A DNA stretch of 64,000 nt, taken from the NCBI GenBank assembly GCA_023954035.1, contig JAMLIT010000006.1:1-64000 (forward strand), written 5' to 3'. This stretch comes from Burkholderiaceae bacterium. Lineage in GTDB: Bacteria; Pseudomonadota; Gammaproteobacteria; Burkholderiales; Burkholderiaceae_C. Position 1 is the first letter of the stretch, and every line of letters starts with the position of its first letter. Positions 22,495 through 32,022 of this stretch are shown here, piece by piece. The notes beneath the pieces were generated by a model. The model was not told the DNA's origin and did not search any database. It saw only the letters and a list, made by a program, of their open reading frames with translations. The translations under genes and the position numbers were made by a program.

Positions 22495-22908
22495 TCAGTC
22501 GTTGGGGGCGGCAGGAGCGGGGGCAGGAACGGGTGTGGCTGCACTGACGTCGCCAGGACGTCGGCGCAGGCGTTCGAGCAGCACGGCGGCGCGTTCCGGC
22601 GGCAGATTTTTCTGCATCAGCTGGATCAGACCGTCGCCTTGCACCAGCGGGCTGAGCACTTCGGTTTCGGCCTCGTAAAAGGCAGCATCCCACTCGGCCA
22701 GCGCTTCGGAAAACGTCGCCTCGTCCCAGGTCTTTCCCTTGGCAACCAGGGTGACCAGGGGCATGGCCTTGCGCTCGATGAAGGCCTTGCGGTACGGCTT
22801 TTGCTGCCAGCGCTCGGCAAACCATTCGCGGTGCGGTGGCGCAAGTGTCAGTAGGCGCTTGTGAATCGCCTTTTCGAGCGCTGCAGCGGGAAAGCTAAAG
22901 AGCTTCAT
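22495..22908 (-). CDS. Hypothetical protein between carA and carB
   Basis: This 137-residue, mostly helical protein is rich in Glu, Arg, Lys and Ala, with no signal peptide or membrane helix and a Pro/Ala tail (about 115-137). Its ATG overlaps the carA stop as ATGA, and carB starts five bases after its stop, so the three are translationally coupled. I recall an ORF at this position in other Comamonadaceae, which would argue for function. I recognise no domain. A role in stability or regulation of the synthase is only a guess. Confidence 0.75.
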   Translation of the reverse strand: MKLFSFPAAALEKAIHKRLLTLAPPHREWFAERWQQKPYRKAFIERKAMPLVTLVAKGKTWDEATFSEALAEWDAAFYEAETEVLSPLVQGDGLIQLMQKNLPPERAAVLLERLRRRPGDVSAATPVPAPAPAAPND

Positions 22909-24113
22909 GCCGCGGTCGCCGCCGGAGCTTGCGCAACTGCCGCCTTGCTGCGCGCAGTGCGCATGGCGTCGATGAAACGATCAAACAAGTAGTCCACATC
23001 GTGCGGGCCCGGCGAAGCTTCCGGGTGCCCCTGGAAGCTGAAGGCTGGTTGATCTCGGTAGGCCAGGCCCTGCAAGGTGCCGTCAAACAGGCTGACGTGC
23101 GTGGCACGCACCTGCGCGGGCAGGCTGTCCGCATCCACCGCGAACCCATGGTTCTGGCTGGTGATGCCAACGCGCCCGGTGTCGAGGTCTTTGACCGGAT
23201 GGTTGCCACCATGGTGGCCATGGCCCATCTTGAAGGTACGGGCGCCGGCGGCCAGGGCCATCAGCTGGTGGCCCAGGCAGATGCCAAAAGTGGGAATACC
23301 GGTGGCGACGATCTCGCGCACCGCGTCGATGGCGTAGTCGCAGGCCTGCGGATCACCCGGGCCGTTCGACAGAAAGATGCCGTCGGGCGCCAGCGCCAGG
23401 GCCTCGCGCGCCGGGGTTTGCGCCGGCACCACGGTGACGCGGCAGCCGCGCTCGGCCAGCATGCGCAGGATGTTGAGCTTCATGCCGTAGTCGTAGGCGA
23501 CGACATGGTGGGTTGGGGATTGCTGCTGCCCGTAGCCGCTGCCCAGCTGCCACTCCGTCTGGGTCCACTCGTAAGGCGCGCGCACCGACACCTCGCGCGC
23601 CAGGTCCAGGCCTTCCATGGACGGGGCGCTGCGCGCAGCGGCAATGGCCTGCTCGCAGCGCTCGGAAGTCGCCGTTTCGCCCGGCGCGAGCGCCAGAATG
23701 CAGCCATTTTGCGCGCCGTGGGCACGCAGGTGGCGCGTGAGCTGCCGGGTGTCGATGCTGGCAATGGCCACCGTATTCGCTCGCAACAGGTAGCCGGACA
23801 GGCTGTCGGTGCTGCGGAAGTTGCTGGCCAGCAAGGGCAGGTCTTTGATGATCAGGCCTGCGGCGTGGACTTTCCCGGCTTCGACGTCCTCGGCGTTGAC
23901 GCCGTAGTTGCCAACATGCGAGACCGTGAGCGTCACGATCTGCTGGCAGTAACTGGGGTCGGTGAGGATTTCCTGGTAGCCGGTCATGGAGGTGTTGAAC
24001 ACCACCTCACCGACGGTGGAGCCGGCGGCTCCGATCGAATTGCCGACAAAGACCGTGCCGTCTGCAAGCGCCAGGATGGCGGGCGGGAAATTTCCCTTGA
24101 GAGACAAAAGCAC
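22905..24113 (-). CDS. carA: Carbamoyl-phosphate synthase small subunit
   Basis: This glutaminase subunit (402 aa) supplies ammonia to CarB. The N-terminal domain begins [10 protein letters not shown], and the class I amidotransferase domain has the nucleophile Cys in G-I-C-L-G-H-Q and the His/Glu pair in H-P-E-A-S-P-G. An ATG at 24164 would add 17 unrelated residues. I chose GTG at 24113 because GGAG lies six bases upstream and the N-terminus then matches the family. The stop overlaps the next ORF by four bases. Confidence 0.95.
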   Translation of the reverse strand: MLLSLKGNFPPAILALADGTVFVGNSIGAAGSTVGEVVFNTSMTGYQEILTDPSYCQQIVTLTVSHVGNYGVNAEDVEAGKVHAAGLIIKDLPLLASNFRSTDSLSGYLLRANTVAIASIDTRQLTRHLRAHGAQNGCILALAPGETATSERCEQAIAAARSAPSMEGLDLAREVSVRAPYEWTQTEWQLGSGYGQQQSPTHHVVAYDYGMKLNILRMLAERGCRVTVVPAQTPAREALALAPDGIFLSNGPGDPQACDYAIDAVREIVATGIPTFGICLGHQLMALAAGARTFKMGHGHHGGNHPVKDLDTGRVGITSQNHGFAVDADSLPAQVRATHVSLFDGTLQGLAYRDQPAFSFQGHPEASPGPHDVDYLFDRFIDAMRTARSKAAVAQAPAATAA

Positions 24114-24243
24114 TGGGTTCTCCGAATGGTTACGGTCGCCCGGCGCCTGCGTGATGCCCCGCATTGCGTGCGTGGGCGGCAGCTCTCAGGTGGGATGTTG
24201 CTTTGGGTGCGATCGGGCGACGCTGTTGCGAGAAAAGCCCCCG

Positions 24244-24249
24244 ATTGTA
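24244..24249 (-). promoter_or_regulatory. Candidate -10 box for carA
   Basis: TACAAT on the minus strand within GGATACAATC lies about 130 bp before the carA start. No convincing -35 stands 16-18 bp upstream. The leader between it and carA has no obvious attenuator. Confidence 0.3.
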
Positions 24250-24324
24250 TCCGCTGGCGCCCGTTTCCGCAGGACAGCGTCTGGGCGCCACCGGGCCCTG
24301 TGAAGGGCCCTTGTGGGCGTCAAG

Positions 24325-25098
24325 TCAGCGCGCGCAGGCGCTGGCATGCAGGCAAATCGCCGCAGCGGCCGCAACGTTGAGCGACTCTTCGCCGCCTGGC
24401 TGGGCGATGCGAATGCGTGCGCTGGCCCGCGCCTGGAGGGCCGGCGCGACGCCCTGCCCCTCGTGGCCGAGCACCCAGGCGCACGGCCAGGGAAGGGCCG
24501 CGCGGTGCAAAAAATCTCCGCCGTGCACGTGCGTGACCAGCAGTGGCACCGCCAGCGCGTGCAATGCGTCGCCTTGCAGGCCCTCGAACAGTTCCAGGCC
24601 GAAATGCGCGCCCATGCCGGCCCGCAGCACTTTGGGCGACCACAGCGCCGCGGTGCCCTTGAGCGCCAGAACCTGCCGAAACCCGAAAGCGGCACTGCTG
24701 CGCAAGATGGAGCCGACGTTGCCCGCATCCTGCACCCGGTCCAGGACCACCGTGGGGGCCAGCGGGTCGAGGGCGCTGGGGGCCGGCAGGTCGATCACGC
24801 AGCCCATGCCCGCAGGCGAGCCCAGCGCGCTCACGGACGCGAACAATGCATCCGTCAAAACTATTATTTTGATAGCTGTTTGCTCCTTCTGCATAAGCGC
24901 TGGGGGCCAAAAAGACTCCGAAAAAACAGCCCATGTCGGCGAGCGGCCGCGCAACTGGGCCGCGCTGCACAAATGCTCGCCCTCGAGCCACACCCGGCCT
25001 TGCCTGCGGTACTGGGTCGGCTCCTGTGCCAGGCGCCGAAGCTCCTTGACCATGGCGTTGTCGCGCGACGCAATGCGCGTGACCTGTGCGGCGTTCAT
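24325..25098 (-). CDS. TrmH-family RNA 2'-O-methyltransferase
   Basis: This SPOUT methyltransferase (257 aa) has an N-terminal substrate-binding domain (V-T-R-I-x-S-R-x-N) and the knotted SAM domain with [22 protein letters not shown] and S-L-N-V-A-A-A. It is probably an rRNA or tRNA ribose methylase, RlmB-like. The target base is not clear. Its ATG overlaps the rnhB stop as ATGA, so it is the last gene of the rpsB superoperon. A copy of the palindromic repeat is translated in the linker between its domains. Confidence 0.9.
   Translation of the reverse strand: MNAAQVTRIASRDNAMVKELRRLAQEPTQYRRQGRVWLEGEHLCSAAQLRGRSPTWAVFSESFWPPALMQKEQTAIKIIVLTDALFASVSALGSPAGMGCVIDLPAPSALDPLAPTVVLDRVQDAGNVGSILRSSAAFGFRQVLALKGTAALWSPKVLRAGMGAHFGLELFEGLQGDALHALAVPLLVTHVHGGDFLHRAALPWPCAWVLGHEGQGVAPALQARASARIRIAQPGGEESLNVAAAAAICLHASACAR
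24857..24916 (-). repeat. Palindromic repeat copy R4, inside TrmH-type gene
   Basis: The sense strand reads GCGCTTATGCAG, then AGCTATCAAAATAATAGTT. The right end shares 19 of 20 bases with copy R5 in lpxB. The left stem arm is partly eroded. It encodes Ala-Leu-Met near its start and Ala-Ile-Lys-Ile-Ile-Val at its end, in the interdomain linker. Confidence 0.85.
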
Positions 25099-25757
25099 GC
25101 CGACGATCCTGCGTGTGCCAAGTGCCCGGGCCTGGGCTCGGCGCGCCAGTGCAATGCGTCCGGCGCGAACGAACGCCGGTGCAGCGGACAGGCCCCGTAG
25201 GCGCGCAAGGCTTCCAGGTGTGCCGCAGTCCCGTAGCCCTTGTGCACGGCAAAGCCGTACTGCGGATAGTGCGCATCGATTTCGGCACACCAGCGATCGC
25301 GGTGCACCTTGGCAAGAATCGAAGCGGCAGAAATGGACGCCACACGCCCATCGCCGCCCACCACCGCTTCGGCTGGCATGCCGAGCACGGGCAGTCGGTT
25401 GCCGTCCACGAGCACCAGGCCCGGGCGCAGCCGCAGCCCCGCGACGGCGCGCTGCATGGCAAGCAAGGTGGCCTGCAGGATGTTGAGCCGGTCGATCTCC
25501 TCCACACTCGCCTGTGCAATGGCAAACGCCAATGCGCGGGCGCGAATCTGCTCATCCAAGCCCTCGCGCCGCGCCGCCGTCAGCTTCTTGGAATCGTCCA
25601 GGCCCGCAATCGGCTGCCGCTCGTCAAGAATCACGGCTGCTGCGACCACGGGACCTGCCAGCGGTCCCCGGCCGGCTTCATCGACACCGGCGGTCAAGCA
25701 GGCGCCATGCCATGGCAGCGGCACCTGTTCAGGGCTTGAGAACTTCTTCGATCGCAT
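25095..25757 (-). CDS. rnhB: Ribonuclease HII
   Basis: RNase HII (220 aa) removes ribonucleotides from RNA:DNA hybrids. The signature [14 protein letters not shown] near residue 24 carries the catalytic Asp and Glu, and D-S-K-K-L and the later conserved Asp region D-G-N are present. The start is ATG at 25757, which overlaps the end of lpxB by 29 bases. A GTG further downstream is an alternative without better support. The stop overlaps the next gene as ATGA. Confidence 0.93.
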   Translation of the reverse strand: MRSKKFSSPEQVPLPWHGACLTAGVDEAGRGPLAGPVVAAAVILDERQPIAGLDDSKKLTAARREGLDEQIRARALAFAIAQASVEEIDRLNILQATLLAMQRAVAGLRLRPGLVLVDGNRLPVLGMPAEAVVGGDGRVASISAASILAKVHRDRWCAEIDAHYPQYGFAVHKGYGTAAHLEALRAYGACPLHRRSFAPDALHWRAEPRPGHLAHAGSSA

Positions 25758-26886
25758 GGGATGCCAGGTCGGAGGTGTTGCGGGAGAGGCTTTGGTGCAG
25801 GTCGGCAAAGCGCGCCTCCAAAGCGGCAATGCGCGCGGGTGCATTGTCCAGGGCGGCGAACCAGTCGAGCACGCCCGCAGCCAGCGCTTGGGGCGTGGCT
25901 GCATCCTGCAGCAGTTCGGGAACGACGAAATCCTCGCACAGAATGTTGGGCAGCCCCACCCAGGGCTGCAGTTGCTTGCGGCGCATCAAGCGCCAGCTCA
26001 GCGGGTGCATGCGGTAGCCAATCACCATGGGTCGCTGAAAGAGAGCGGCTTCGAGCGTGGCAGTACCGCTGGCAATCAGCGTGACGTCGCAGGCGGCCAA
26101 CGCCGCATGCGATTGCCCCGTGAGGATCTGCAGCGTGTCCTGCACGCCGCACTCGCGCGCACAAGCGGCAATGCGCTCTTGCAGCGCGGGCACCGCGGGA
26201 ACTATCATTTTGATAGCTGGTAACGCTTTCCTGATAAGCGCCGCAGCCCTAAAAAACGCTGGAGCGATGTACTGCACCTCGGCGCTGCGGCTGCCAGGCA
26301 GAATCGCCAACACCGGCCCGTGCTGGGGCAAGCCAAGCCGGACGCGCGCCGCGGCGCGGTCGATCTCGCGAGGAATGACGGCCGCCAGCGGATGCCCGAC
26401 GTAGGTGGCGGCAATGCCATGGCGCGCCAGCAGCGCGGGCTCGAACGGAAAGATGCACAGCACGTGGTCAGCCGCACGGCGGATTTTTTTCACACGCTCG
26501 GCGCGCCAGGCCCAGATGGACGGGCAGACGAAATGCACCGTCTTGATGCCAGCGGCGCGCAGGTCGGCCTCCAGTGCCAGGTTGAAATCTGGGGCATCGA
26601 CACCGATGAAAACCGACGGCGGTGCGGCCAGCAGCCGCGCGCGGAGCTGGCGCCGGATGCGCACCAGCCCGGCAATGCGTCGCAGCAGCTCAACGCTGTA
26701 GCCGTGCACGGCCAGGCGTTCGCTCGGCCACCAGGCGTCAAAGCCCTGCGCCACCATCTGCGGCCCGCCAATGCCGCGCGCCTGCAGTTCGGGCCACAGG
26801 TCGCGCATACCGCCCAGGAGCAGGCTGGCGAGCAGATCGCCAGAGGTTTCTCCCGCCACCATGGCGATGCGCGGTGGCTCGCGCAT
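25729..26886 (-). CDS. lpxB: Lipid-A-disaccharide synthase
   Basis: The lipid A enzyme (385 aa) joins UDP-diacylglucosamine and lipid X to give the disaccharide. GT-B fold, with M-V-A-G-E-T-S-G-D at the N-terminus, [13 protein letters not shown]-x-x-E-V, and S-G-T-A-T-L-E-A near residue 290. It starts two bases after the lpxA stop. A palindromic repeat copy encodes part of a conserved helix-strand unit (A-L-I-R-K to A-I-K-M-I-V) with no change of length compared with E. coli. Confidence 0.96.
   Translation of the reverse strand: MREPPRIAMVAGETSGDLLASLLLGGMRDLWPELQARGIGGPQMVAQGFDAWWPSERLAVHGYSVELLRRIAGLVRIRRQLRARLLAAPPSVFIGVDAPDFNLALEADLRAAGIKTVHFVCPSIWAWRAERVKKIRRAADHVLCIFPFEPALLARHGIAATYVGHPLAAVIPREIDRAAARVRLGLPQHGPVLAILPGSRSAEVQYIAPAFFRAAALIRKALPAIKMIVPAVPALQERIAACARECGVQDTLQILTGQSHAALAACDVTLIASGTATLEAALFQRPMVIGYRMHPLSWRLMRRKQLQPWVGLPNILCEDFVVPELLQDAATPQALAAGVLDWFAALDNAPARIAALEARFADLHQSLSRNTSDLASHAIEEVLKP
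26200..26257 (-). repeat. Palindromic repeat copy R5, inside lpxB
   Basis: The stem CGCTT-N7-AAGCG (26224-26240) and the end AGCTATCAAAATGATAGTT match copy R4. It is translated in the same frame as R4 (Ala-Leu-Ile-Arg-Lys then Ala-Ile-Lys-Met-Ile-Val). Unlike a simple insertion it fits into a conserved region with normal spacing. Confidence 0.85.
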
Positions 26887-26888
26887 GG

Positions 26889-27683
26889 CTAGCGCACAAT
26901 GCCGCGCGCGGAAGCGCTCAGCAGCTCCAGCATGCGCTGGACATCCTGCTGCGCCTCGCTCTCCACCACCAGACTGGCAATGGCCTCGCGCGCCGCGGCG
27001 AGCGTCAGTCCTTGGCGGTACAAAAGGCGGTGCATTTGCTTGATGGTAGCCACCCGCGCGCTAGAAAAACCCCGGCGGCGCAGCCCCTCGGTGTTCAGGC
27101 CCCGCACGGCCAGCGGGTTGCCGTCGACCATCATGAACGGCGGGACGTCTTGCGAAATGTGGCTGGCAAATCCCGCCATCACATAGGCCCCGACGCGCGT
27201 GAACTGGTGGATGCCGGTGAGCCCTCCGATGATGGCGAAATCGTCAATGCGCACATGGCCCGCGAGCGTCGCATTGTTGGCCAGCACCGTACCATTGCCG
27301 ACACTGCAGTCGTGCGCCACGTGCACGTAGGCCATGATCCAGTTGTCATCGCCAATGGTGGTCACGCCGCGGTCTTGCGCCGTACCGGTATTGATGGTGC
27401 AAAACTCGCGGATGGTGTTGCGATCGCCGATGACCAGCGCCGTGGGTTCGCCCGCATACTTTTTGTCTTGCGGCGGCGCGCCCACAGAGGCGAACTGAAA
27501 AATGTGGTTGTCCTGGCCAATGCGGGTGTGGCCCTCGATGACGCAGTGCGCGCCGACGGTCGTGCCAGCTGCGATGTGCACATGCGGACCGATGACCGCA
27601 TACGGACCGATCTGCACCGAAGCGTCGACCTGCGCTGCCGGGTGCACCACCGCGGTGGAATGAATGGGGGCCGCTGCCGCCAA
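26889..27683 (-). CDS. lpxA: UDP-N-acetylglucosamine acyltransferase
   Basis: LpxA (264 aa) starts lipid A synthesis by acylating UDP-GlcNAc. It is a left-handed parallel beta-helix of hexapeptide repeats, with the catalytic His region [13 protein letters not shown] and G-L-N-x-E-G-L-R-R-R in the C-terminal part. No ATG fits. A TTG at 27683 has a perfect AAGGAGG (27692-27698) eight bases upstream, which overlaps the fabZ stop, and gives the normal length (E. coli 262). A GTG at 27722 has no such site. Confidence 0.95.
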   Translation of the reverse strand: MAAAAPIHSTAVVHPAAQVDASVQIGPYAVIGPHVHIAAGTTVGAHCVIEGHTRIGQDNHIFQFASVGAPPQDKKYAGEPTALVIGDRNTIREFCTINTGTAQDRGVTTIGDDNWIMAYVHVAHDCSVGNGTVLANNATLAGHVRIDDFAIIGGLTGIHQFTRVGAYVMAGFASHISQDVPPFMMVDGNPLAVRGLNTEGLRRRGFSSARVATIKQMHRLLYRQGLTLAAAREAIASLVVESEAQQDVQRMLELLSASARGIVR

Positions 27684-27691
27684 ACCCGCGC

Positions 27692-27698
27692 CCTCCTT
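27692..27698 (-). promoter_or_regulatory. Ribosome-binding site of lpxA
   Basis: AAGGAGG on the minus strand shares its first base with the fabZ TGA stop. The spacing of eight bases to the TTG decides the start codon of lpxA and suggests that ribosomes finishing fabZ reload here. Confidence 0.75.
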
Positions 27699-28138
27699 CA
27701 ACCCACTGCGCGCATGGTGCACATCAGCTGTGCCTCGCAGGCCACGTCGTCGCCCACCCGGGCAACCCCATTGAACTTCCAGATGCCGCCACGCACCCGG
27801 TCAATGGTGATCTCCAGCATCAGCTGGTCGCCCGGCTCGACCGGGCGCTTGAAGCGCGCCCCGTCGATGCCGACGAAATAATAGATGTTGTTCTCATCGG
27901 GCACCTGGCCCATGGCGTCAAACGCCAGCAAACCTGCGGCCTGCGCCAGCGCTTCGAGGATCAGAACCCCGGGCATCACCGGGCGGCCCGGAAAATGCCC
28001 CATGAAATAGGGCTCGTTGAAGGTGACGTTCTTGATGGCCGTGATGCGCGTGTTGCGCTCGAGTTCCAGCACCCGGTCCACCAGCAAAAACGGATAGCGG
28101 TGGGGGAGCTGTTTCAGAATTTCGTGAATATCCATCAT
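27698..28138 (-). CDS. fabZ: 3-hydroxyacyl-ACP dehydratase FabZ
   Basis: This hotdog-fold dehydratase of fatty acid synthesis (146 aa) has the catalytic His in F-M-G-H-F-P-G-R-P (H48) and Glu in L-I-L-E-A-L-A-Q (E62). Length is typical. Its start overlaps the lpxD stop as ATGATG, where two in-frame ATG codons are available. It competes with LpxA/LpxD for hydroxyacyl-ACP, and its place between the two genes is widely conserved. Confidence 0.96.
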   Translation of the reverse strand: MMDIHEILKQLPHRYPFLLVDRVLELERNTRITAIKNVTFNEPYFMGHFPGRPVMPGVLILEALAQAAGLLAFDAMGQVPDENNIYYFVGIDGARFKRPVEPGDQLMLEITIDRVRGGIWKFNGVARVGDDVACEAQLMCTMRAVG

Positions 28139-29127
28139 TGGCGTTCGATCTTGTTGTTCTGCAGCAGGCCTTCAAGCGCCTTGATGCGCTCGCGCAAACC
28201 GTGCAACTGCTTGAGCGTGGCGGCGTTTTTCTCCCAACGCGCATTGTCATCGATAGGAAACATCCCTGTGTACTGACCAGGCCGCGGCAGCGAGCGCGTG
28301 ACCACCGTGGCGGCCGAGACGTGTACGTCGTCAGCCACGCGGAGATGGCCAAGCACGATGGCGCCACCGCCCAAGGTGCAGCGGGCGCCAATTTGCGCAC
28401 TGCCTGCGATGCCCACGCACCCAGCCATGGCGCTGTGGCGCCCCACGTGCACGTTGTGGCCGATCTGCACCAAGTTGTCGATCTTGACGCCATCTTCAAT
28501 CACGGTGTCCTCCAGCGCGCCGCGATCAATGCAGGTGTTGGCACCGATTTCCACGTCGTCGCCAATGCGCACGGCGCCAAGCTGCTCCATCTTGACCCAG
28601 CTGCCGCGCTCGGACGCAAAGCCAAAGCCGTCTGCGCCGATCACCGCGCCAGAATGCAGGATGCAACGCGCGCCGATGTGGCAGTTCTCACCCACCGTGA
28701 CGCGCGAATGCAGCAGCGTGCCCGCGCCCACGCTCGCACCCGCCTCGATCACGCACAGCGCACCAATGGTGGCCGTCTCATGCACCTGCGCCTTTGCGCT
28801 GACCACGGCGCTGGGATGAACGCCGGCCTTGACCGGCGGCGCAGTGCGGCGCTTCCACCACTGGGTGACGCGGGCGAAATAAACGTAGGGATCGTCGGCG
28901 ACGATGCAGGCGCCGCGCGCGCGCGCGACCTGCGCCATGGCCGGGGCCACAATGACGCAGGCCGCCCGGGAGGCGGCCAATTGCTGTTGGTAGCGCGGGT
29001 TGCTCAGGAAACTGAGCGCGCTGGGCCCTGCCGTCTCCAGCGGCGCCAGGCGATCGATGGGCAGTTGGGCGTCTCCGTGCAGGTGGCCGCCCAGGGCCCC
29101 CGCGATTTCTCCCAGGAGAACACTCAC
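28135..29127 (-). CDS. lpxD: UDP-3-O-acylglucosamine N-acyltransferase
   Basis: LpxD (330 aa) adds the second hydroxyacyl chain in lipid A synthesis. The N-terminal uridine-binding domain ends near residue 100, a hexapeptide beta-helix follows with the catalytic His in Q-I-G-H-N-V-H-V-G (near 240), and the C-terminal helical extension ends in L-x-x-L-x-G-L. The start is GTG at 29127. It follows skp after 27 bases. Confidence 0.96.
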   Translation of the reverse strand: MSVLLGEIAGALGGHLHGDAQLPIDRLAPLETAGPSALSFLSNPRYQQQLAASRAACVIVAPAMAQVARARGACIVADDPYVYFARVTQWWKRRTAPPVKAGVHPSAVVSAKAQVHETATIGALCVIEAGASVGAGTLLHSRVTVGENCHIGARCILHSGAVIGADGFGFASERGSWVKMEQLGAVRIGDDVEIGANTCIDRGALEDTVIEDGVKIDNLVQIGHNVHVGRHSAMAGCVGIAGSAQIGARCTLGGGAIVLGHLRVADDVHVSAATVVTRSLPRPGQYTGMFPIDDNARWEKNAATLKQLHGLRERIKALEGLLQNNKIERQ

Positions 29128-29154
29128 GCCGAACCTGCAAAGTACCCGGCGCGC

Positions 29155-29673
29155 TTACTTGGCCGGCGCAGCATTGAGCGCCTTGATCACTTTGTCGGTG
29201 ATGTCGTTCTTGGGATTGATGTAGACGGCCTGATCCAGAATGAGGTCGTACTTTTCCTGCTCGGCGATCTGCTTGACGACCTTGTTGACCCGATCGCCCA
29301 TCTGCGTCAGCTCTTCACTCTTGCGCAAGTTGAGGTCTTCCTGGAATTCGCGGCGCTTGCGCTGGAAATCGCGGTCTTGGTCCACCAGCTGGCGCTGGCG
29401 TGCCGTGCGCTGGCTGTCCGACAGGGTCGGTGCCTCGCGCTCGAACTTTTCGTTGGCCGCCTTGAGCGCGTTGCCTTGATCGACCAGCTCCTTGTCGCGC
29501 CGGGAAAATTCCTGCTCGAGCTTGGTTTGCGCCGCCTTGGCGGTGTTGGCTTCGCGGAAAACACGCTCGGTGTGTACGAAACCGGCTTTGAATTCCTGGG
29601 CCTGCGCGGGCGCCCAGGCCGCTGCCGCGGCGATGGCCAGCGAGCATGCTGCGTAGCGAGAAAAATGTTTCAT
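29155..29673 (-). CDS. skp: Periplasmic chaperone Skp/OmpH
   Basis: This periplasmic chaperone (172 aa) holds unfolded outer-membrane proteins before BamA inserts them. The signal peptide ends about A-Q-A after residue 25, and the long central region (about 45-135) is charged coiled coil, the tentacles of the trimer. The ATG shares its first base with the bamA TAA stop (TAATG). The position between bamA and lpxD is the conserved one. Confidence 0.93.
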   Translation of the reverse strand: MKHFSRYAACSLAIAAAAAWAPAQAQEFKAGFVHTERVFREANTAKAAQTKLEQEFSRRDKELVDQGNALKAANEKFEREAPTLSDSQRTARQRQLVDQDRDFQRKRREFQEDLNLRKSEELTQMGDRVNKVVKQIAEQEKYDLILDQAVYINPKNDITDKVIKALNAAPAK

Positions 29674-31970
29674 TAGAAAGACGTTCCGATCTGGAATTGC
29701 AGTTCCTGGATTCTATCGCCGGCGAATTTTCGTATCGGCTTGGCATAGGCCAGGCGCAGCGGACCGAGCGGCGAGATCCAGCTCAGGCCCACGCCGACCG
29801 ACGCGCGCATTTCGCTGAAACGGATTCGCTCGTTGTCTCCATACACGTTGCCGATGTCGGCAAACGTAAAGACGCGCAAGGTGCGGTCATTGCCCGCGCC
29901 CGGGAAGGGGGCGATCAGCTCGGCATTGAGCGAGACCTTTTTGGGGCCTCCCAGAGAAGCGCCGGTCACGTCGCGCGGACCGAGCGTTCCCTGGTCAAAG
30001 CCGCGCACCGACCCCAGGCCGCCCGAGTAGAAGTTCTTGAATACCGGGAACGGGCGTCCGTTGATGCCCTTGCCCAGGCCCAGCTCGCCATTGAAGGCCA
30101 GGGTGAACTTCTTGTTCAGCGGCACGTACTGCTGGTACTGGTAGTTGGCCCGCACGTAGCGCGCATCGCCCGCGATCGACCATTCCGAGTTCAGGCGCTG
30201 GTAGACGCCGGAATTGGGGGCCAGTGCGCTGTCGCGGCTGTCCCGCGACCAGCCGATGGTGAGCGGCACGGCAGAGCTGCTGTAGCCGTAGCGATCGGCG
30301 TAGACCAGATAGGCCGCAGGGATGTTGGTGCCGGGTTTGATTCGGGTTTGCTCAAGCCCGCCGCCAAAAAACACGGTGTCGGTTTCGCTGAAGGGCACGC
30401 CAAAGCGGGCGCTGGCGCCTGTGGTCACCAACTCGTAGTTGCCGCCCTGGTCTTCGTAAGGCTTGTCGGTGCGGTAATACAGATCGATGGTGCGCGAAAT
30501 GCCGTCCTGCGTGAAATACGGATTGGTGGTGCTGAAGACCAGCGTGCGCTTGTACTTGCTGGTGTTGACGTCGATGCCAAGGTAGTTGCCAGAGCCAAAG
30601 ACGTTTTCCTGCTTCACGGCGAAGGAGAAGGAAACCTTTTCGGCGCTGGAAAAGCCTGCACCCAGCTGAAGCGAGCCGGTAGGCTTTTCCTTGACGCTGA
30701 TCACCAGATCGACCTGATCGGGCGAGCCGGGGACTTCCTGGCTTTCCACGTCGACTTCGGTGAAGTAACCCAGGCGGTCGACGCGGTCGCGCGATAGGCG
30801 GATTTTCTCGCCGTCGTACCAGGACGCCTCGAACTGGCGAAACTCGCGGCGAATCACTTCGTCGCGGGTGCGGTCGTTGCCGGCAATGCTGATGCGGCGC
30901 ACGTAGGCGCGCCGCTGCGGGTCGGCGCTGATCACCAGGGCCACCTGGCCCTTCTCGCGGTCGATCTCTGGAACGGCTTCGATGCGCGCAAAGGCGAAGC
31001 CGAAATTGCCGAAGTGGTCGGAGAACGCCTTGGTCGTTTCCGCGACCTGATCGGCGTTGTAGGGCTCGCCGGCGCGGATGGTCACCAGCGACTTGAATTC
31101 ATCTTCGCGATCGAGGTAGTTGCCCTCCAGCTTGACGCTGGAGACGACAAAGCGCTCGCCTTCGGTCACGTTGATCGTGATGGAGATGTCCTGTTTGTCC
31201 GCAGTGAGCGCCACCTGCGTGGAATCGATGCGGAACTCCAGGTAGCCGCGCTGCAGATAGTACGAGCGCAGCGTTTCCAGGTCTGATGTGAGTTTGGCGC
31301 GGGAATACCGGTCGGACTTGGTGTACCAGCTGAGCCAGCCGCCGGTGTCCTGGTCGAACAGGCCCTTGAGCGTGGAATCACTGAATGCCTTGTTGCCGAC
31401 GATGTGGATGTCCTTGATGCGCGCCGTGCTGCCCTCGGTGACGGTGAACGTCAGATTGACGCGATTGCGCTCGATGGGGGTGACCGTGGTGACCACCTCG
31501 GCCGCATAAAAGCTCTTGTTCAGATATTGGCGCTTGAGTTCCTGCTCGGCGCGATCGGTCAGCGCCTTGTCGTAAGGCCGCCCATCCGTCAACCCAATGT
31601 CGCGCATGACGTTCTTGAGCGTTTCCTTGTCGAACTCGCGCGCGCCGGCGAACTCCACATTGGCCACCGTCGGACGCTCCTGCACTACCACCACCAGCAC
31701 ATCGCCTGCGGCCTCGAGGCGCACGTCGGTGAACAGACCCAGGCCGAACAGCGCTCGGATCGCTGCAGTGCCTTTGTCATCGTCGTATTCGTCGCCGACG
31801 CGCAGAGGCAAGGACGCAAAGACCGTTCCCGGCTCAACGCGCTGCAGGCCCTCTACCCGGATGTCACGCACCTTGAAAGGCTCAAGAGCCCAGGCCGCCT
31901 GGGCCGCAAAGACCAGTGCCGCCACGGCCGCAACGGTCCGCACGCCAAAGCGAGGTAAATTTTTATTCAT
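29673..31970 (-). CDS. bamA: Outer-membrane assembly factor BamA
   Basis: The central component of the BAM complex (765 aa) inserts beta-barrel proteins into the outer membrane. Signal peptide about 1-29 ending A-W-A, five POTRA domains (about 30-430) starting F-K-V-R-D-I-R-V-E-G-L, then the barrel with the V-R-G-F (lid loop) motif near 645 and the C-terminal Phe expected for barrel recognition. The frame extends 20 codons upstream of the ATG at 31970, but those residues do not form a signal sequence. Confidence 0.97.
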   Translation of the reverse strand: MNKNLPRFGVRTVAAVAALVFAAQAAWALEPFKVRDIRVEGLQRVEPGTVFASLPLRVGDEYDDDKGTAAIRALFGLGLFTDVRLEAAGDVLVVVVQERPTVANVEFAGAREFDKETLKNVMRDIGLTDGRPYDKALTDRAEQELKRQYLNKSFYAAEVVTTVTPIERNRVNLTFTVTEGSTARIKDIHIVGNKAFSDSTLKGLFDQDTGGWLSWYTKSDRYSRAKLTSDLETLRSYYLQRGYLEFRIDSTQVALTADKQDISITINVTEGERFVVSSVKLEGNYLDREDEFKSLVTIRAGEPYNADQVAETTKAFSDHFGNFGFAFARIEAVPEIDREKGQVALVISADPQRRAYVRRISIAGNDRTRDEVIRREFRQFEASWYDGEKIRLSRDRVDRLGYFTEVDVESQEVPGSPDQVDLVISVKEKPTGSLQLGAGFSSAEKVSFSFAVKQENVFGSGNYLGIDVNTSKYKRTLVFSTTNPYFTQDGISRTIDLYYRTDKPYEDQGGNYELVTTGASARFGVPFSETDTVFFGGGLEQTRIKPGTNIPAAYLVYADRYGYSSSAVPLTIGWSRDSRDSALAPNSGVYQRLNSEWSIAGDARYVRANYQYQQYVPLNKKFTLAFNGELGLGKGINGRPFPVFKNFYSGGLGSVRGFDQGTLGPRDVTGASLGGPKKVSLNAELIAPFPGAGNDRTLRVFTFADIGNVYGDNERIRFSEMRASVGVGLSWISPLGPLRLAYAKPIRKFAGDRIQELQFQIGTSF

Positions 31971-32022
31971 GGAAAGAGGTCGATGTCGGTGCCACGGCGC
32001 GCCATCGCCCGGGGACCGAAGT

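Noticed and set aside
24294-24311. GGGCCC-N6-GGGCCC hairpin after the TrmH-type gene.
   Set aside because: It has no T run on either strand, so I did not list it as a terminator.
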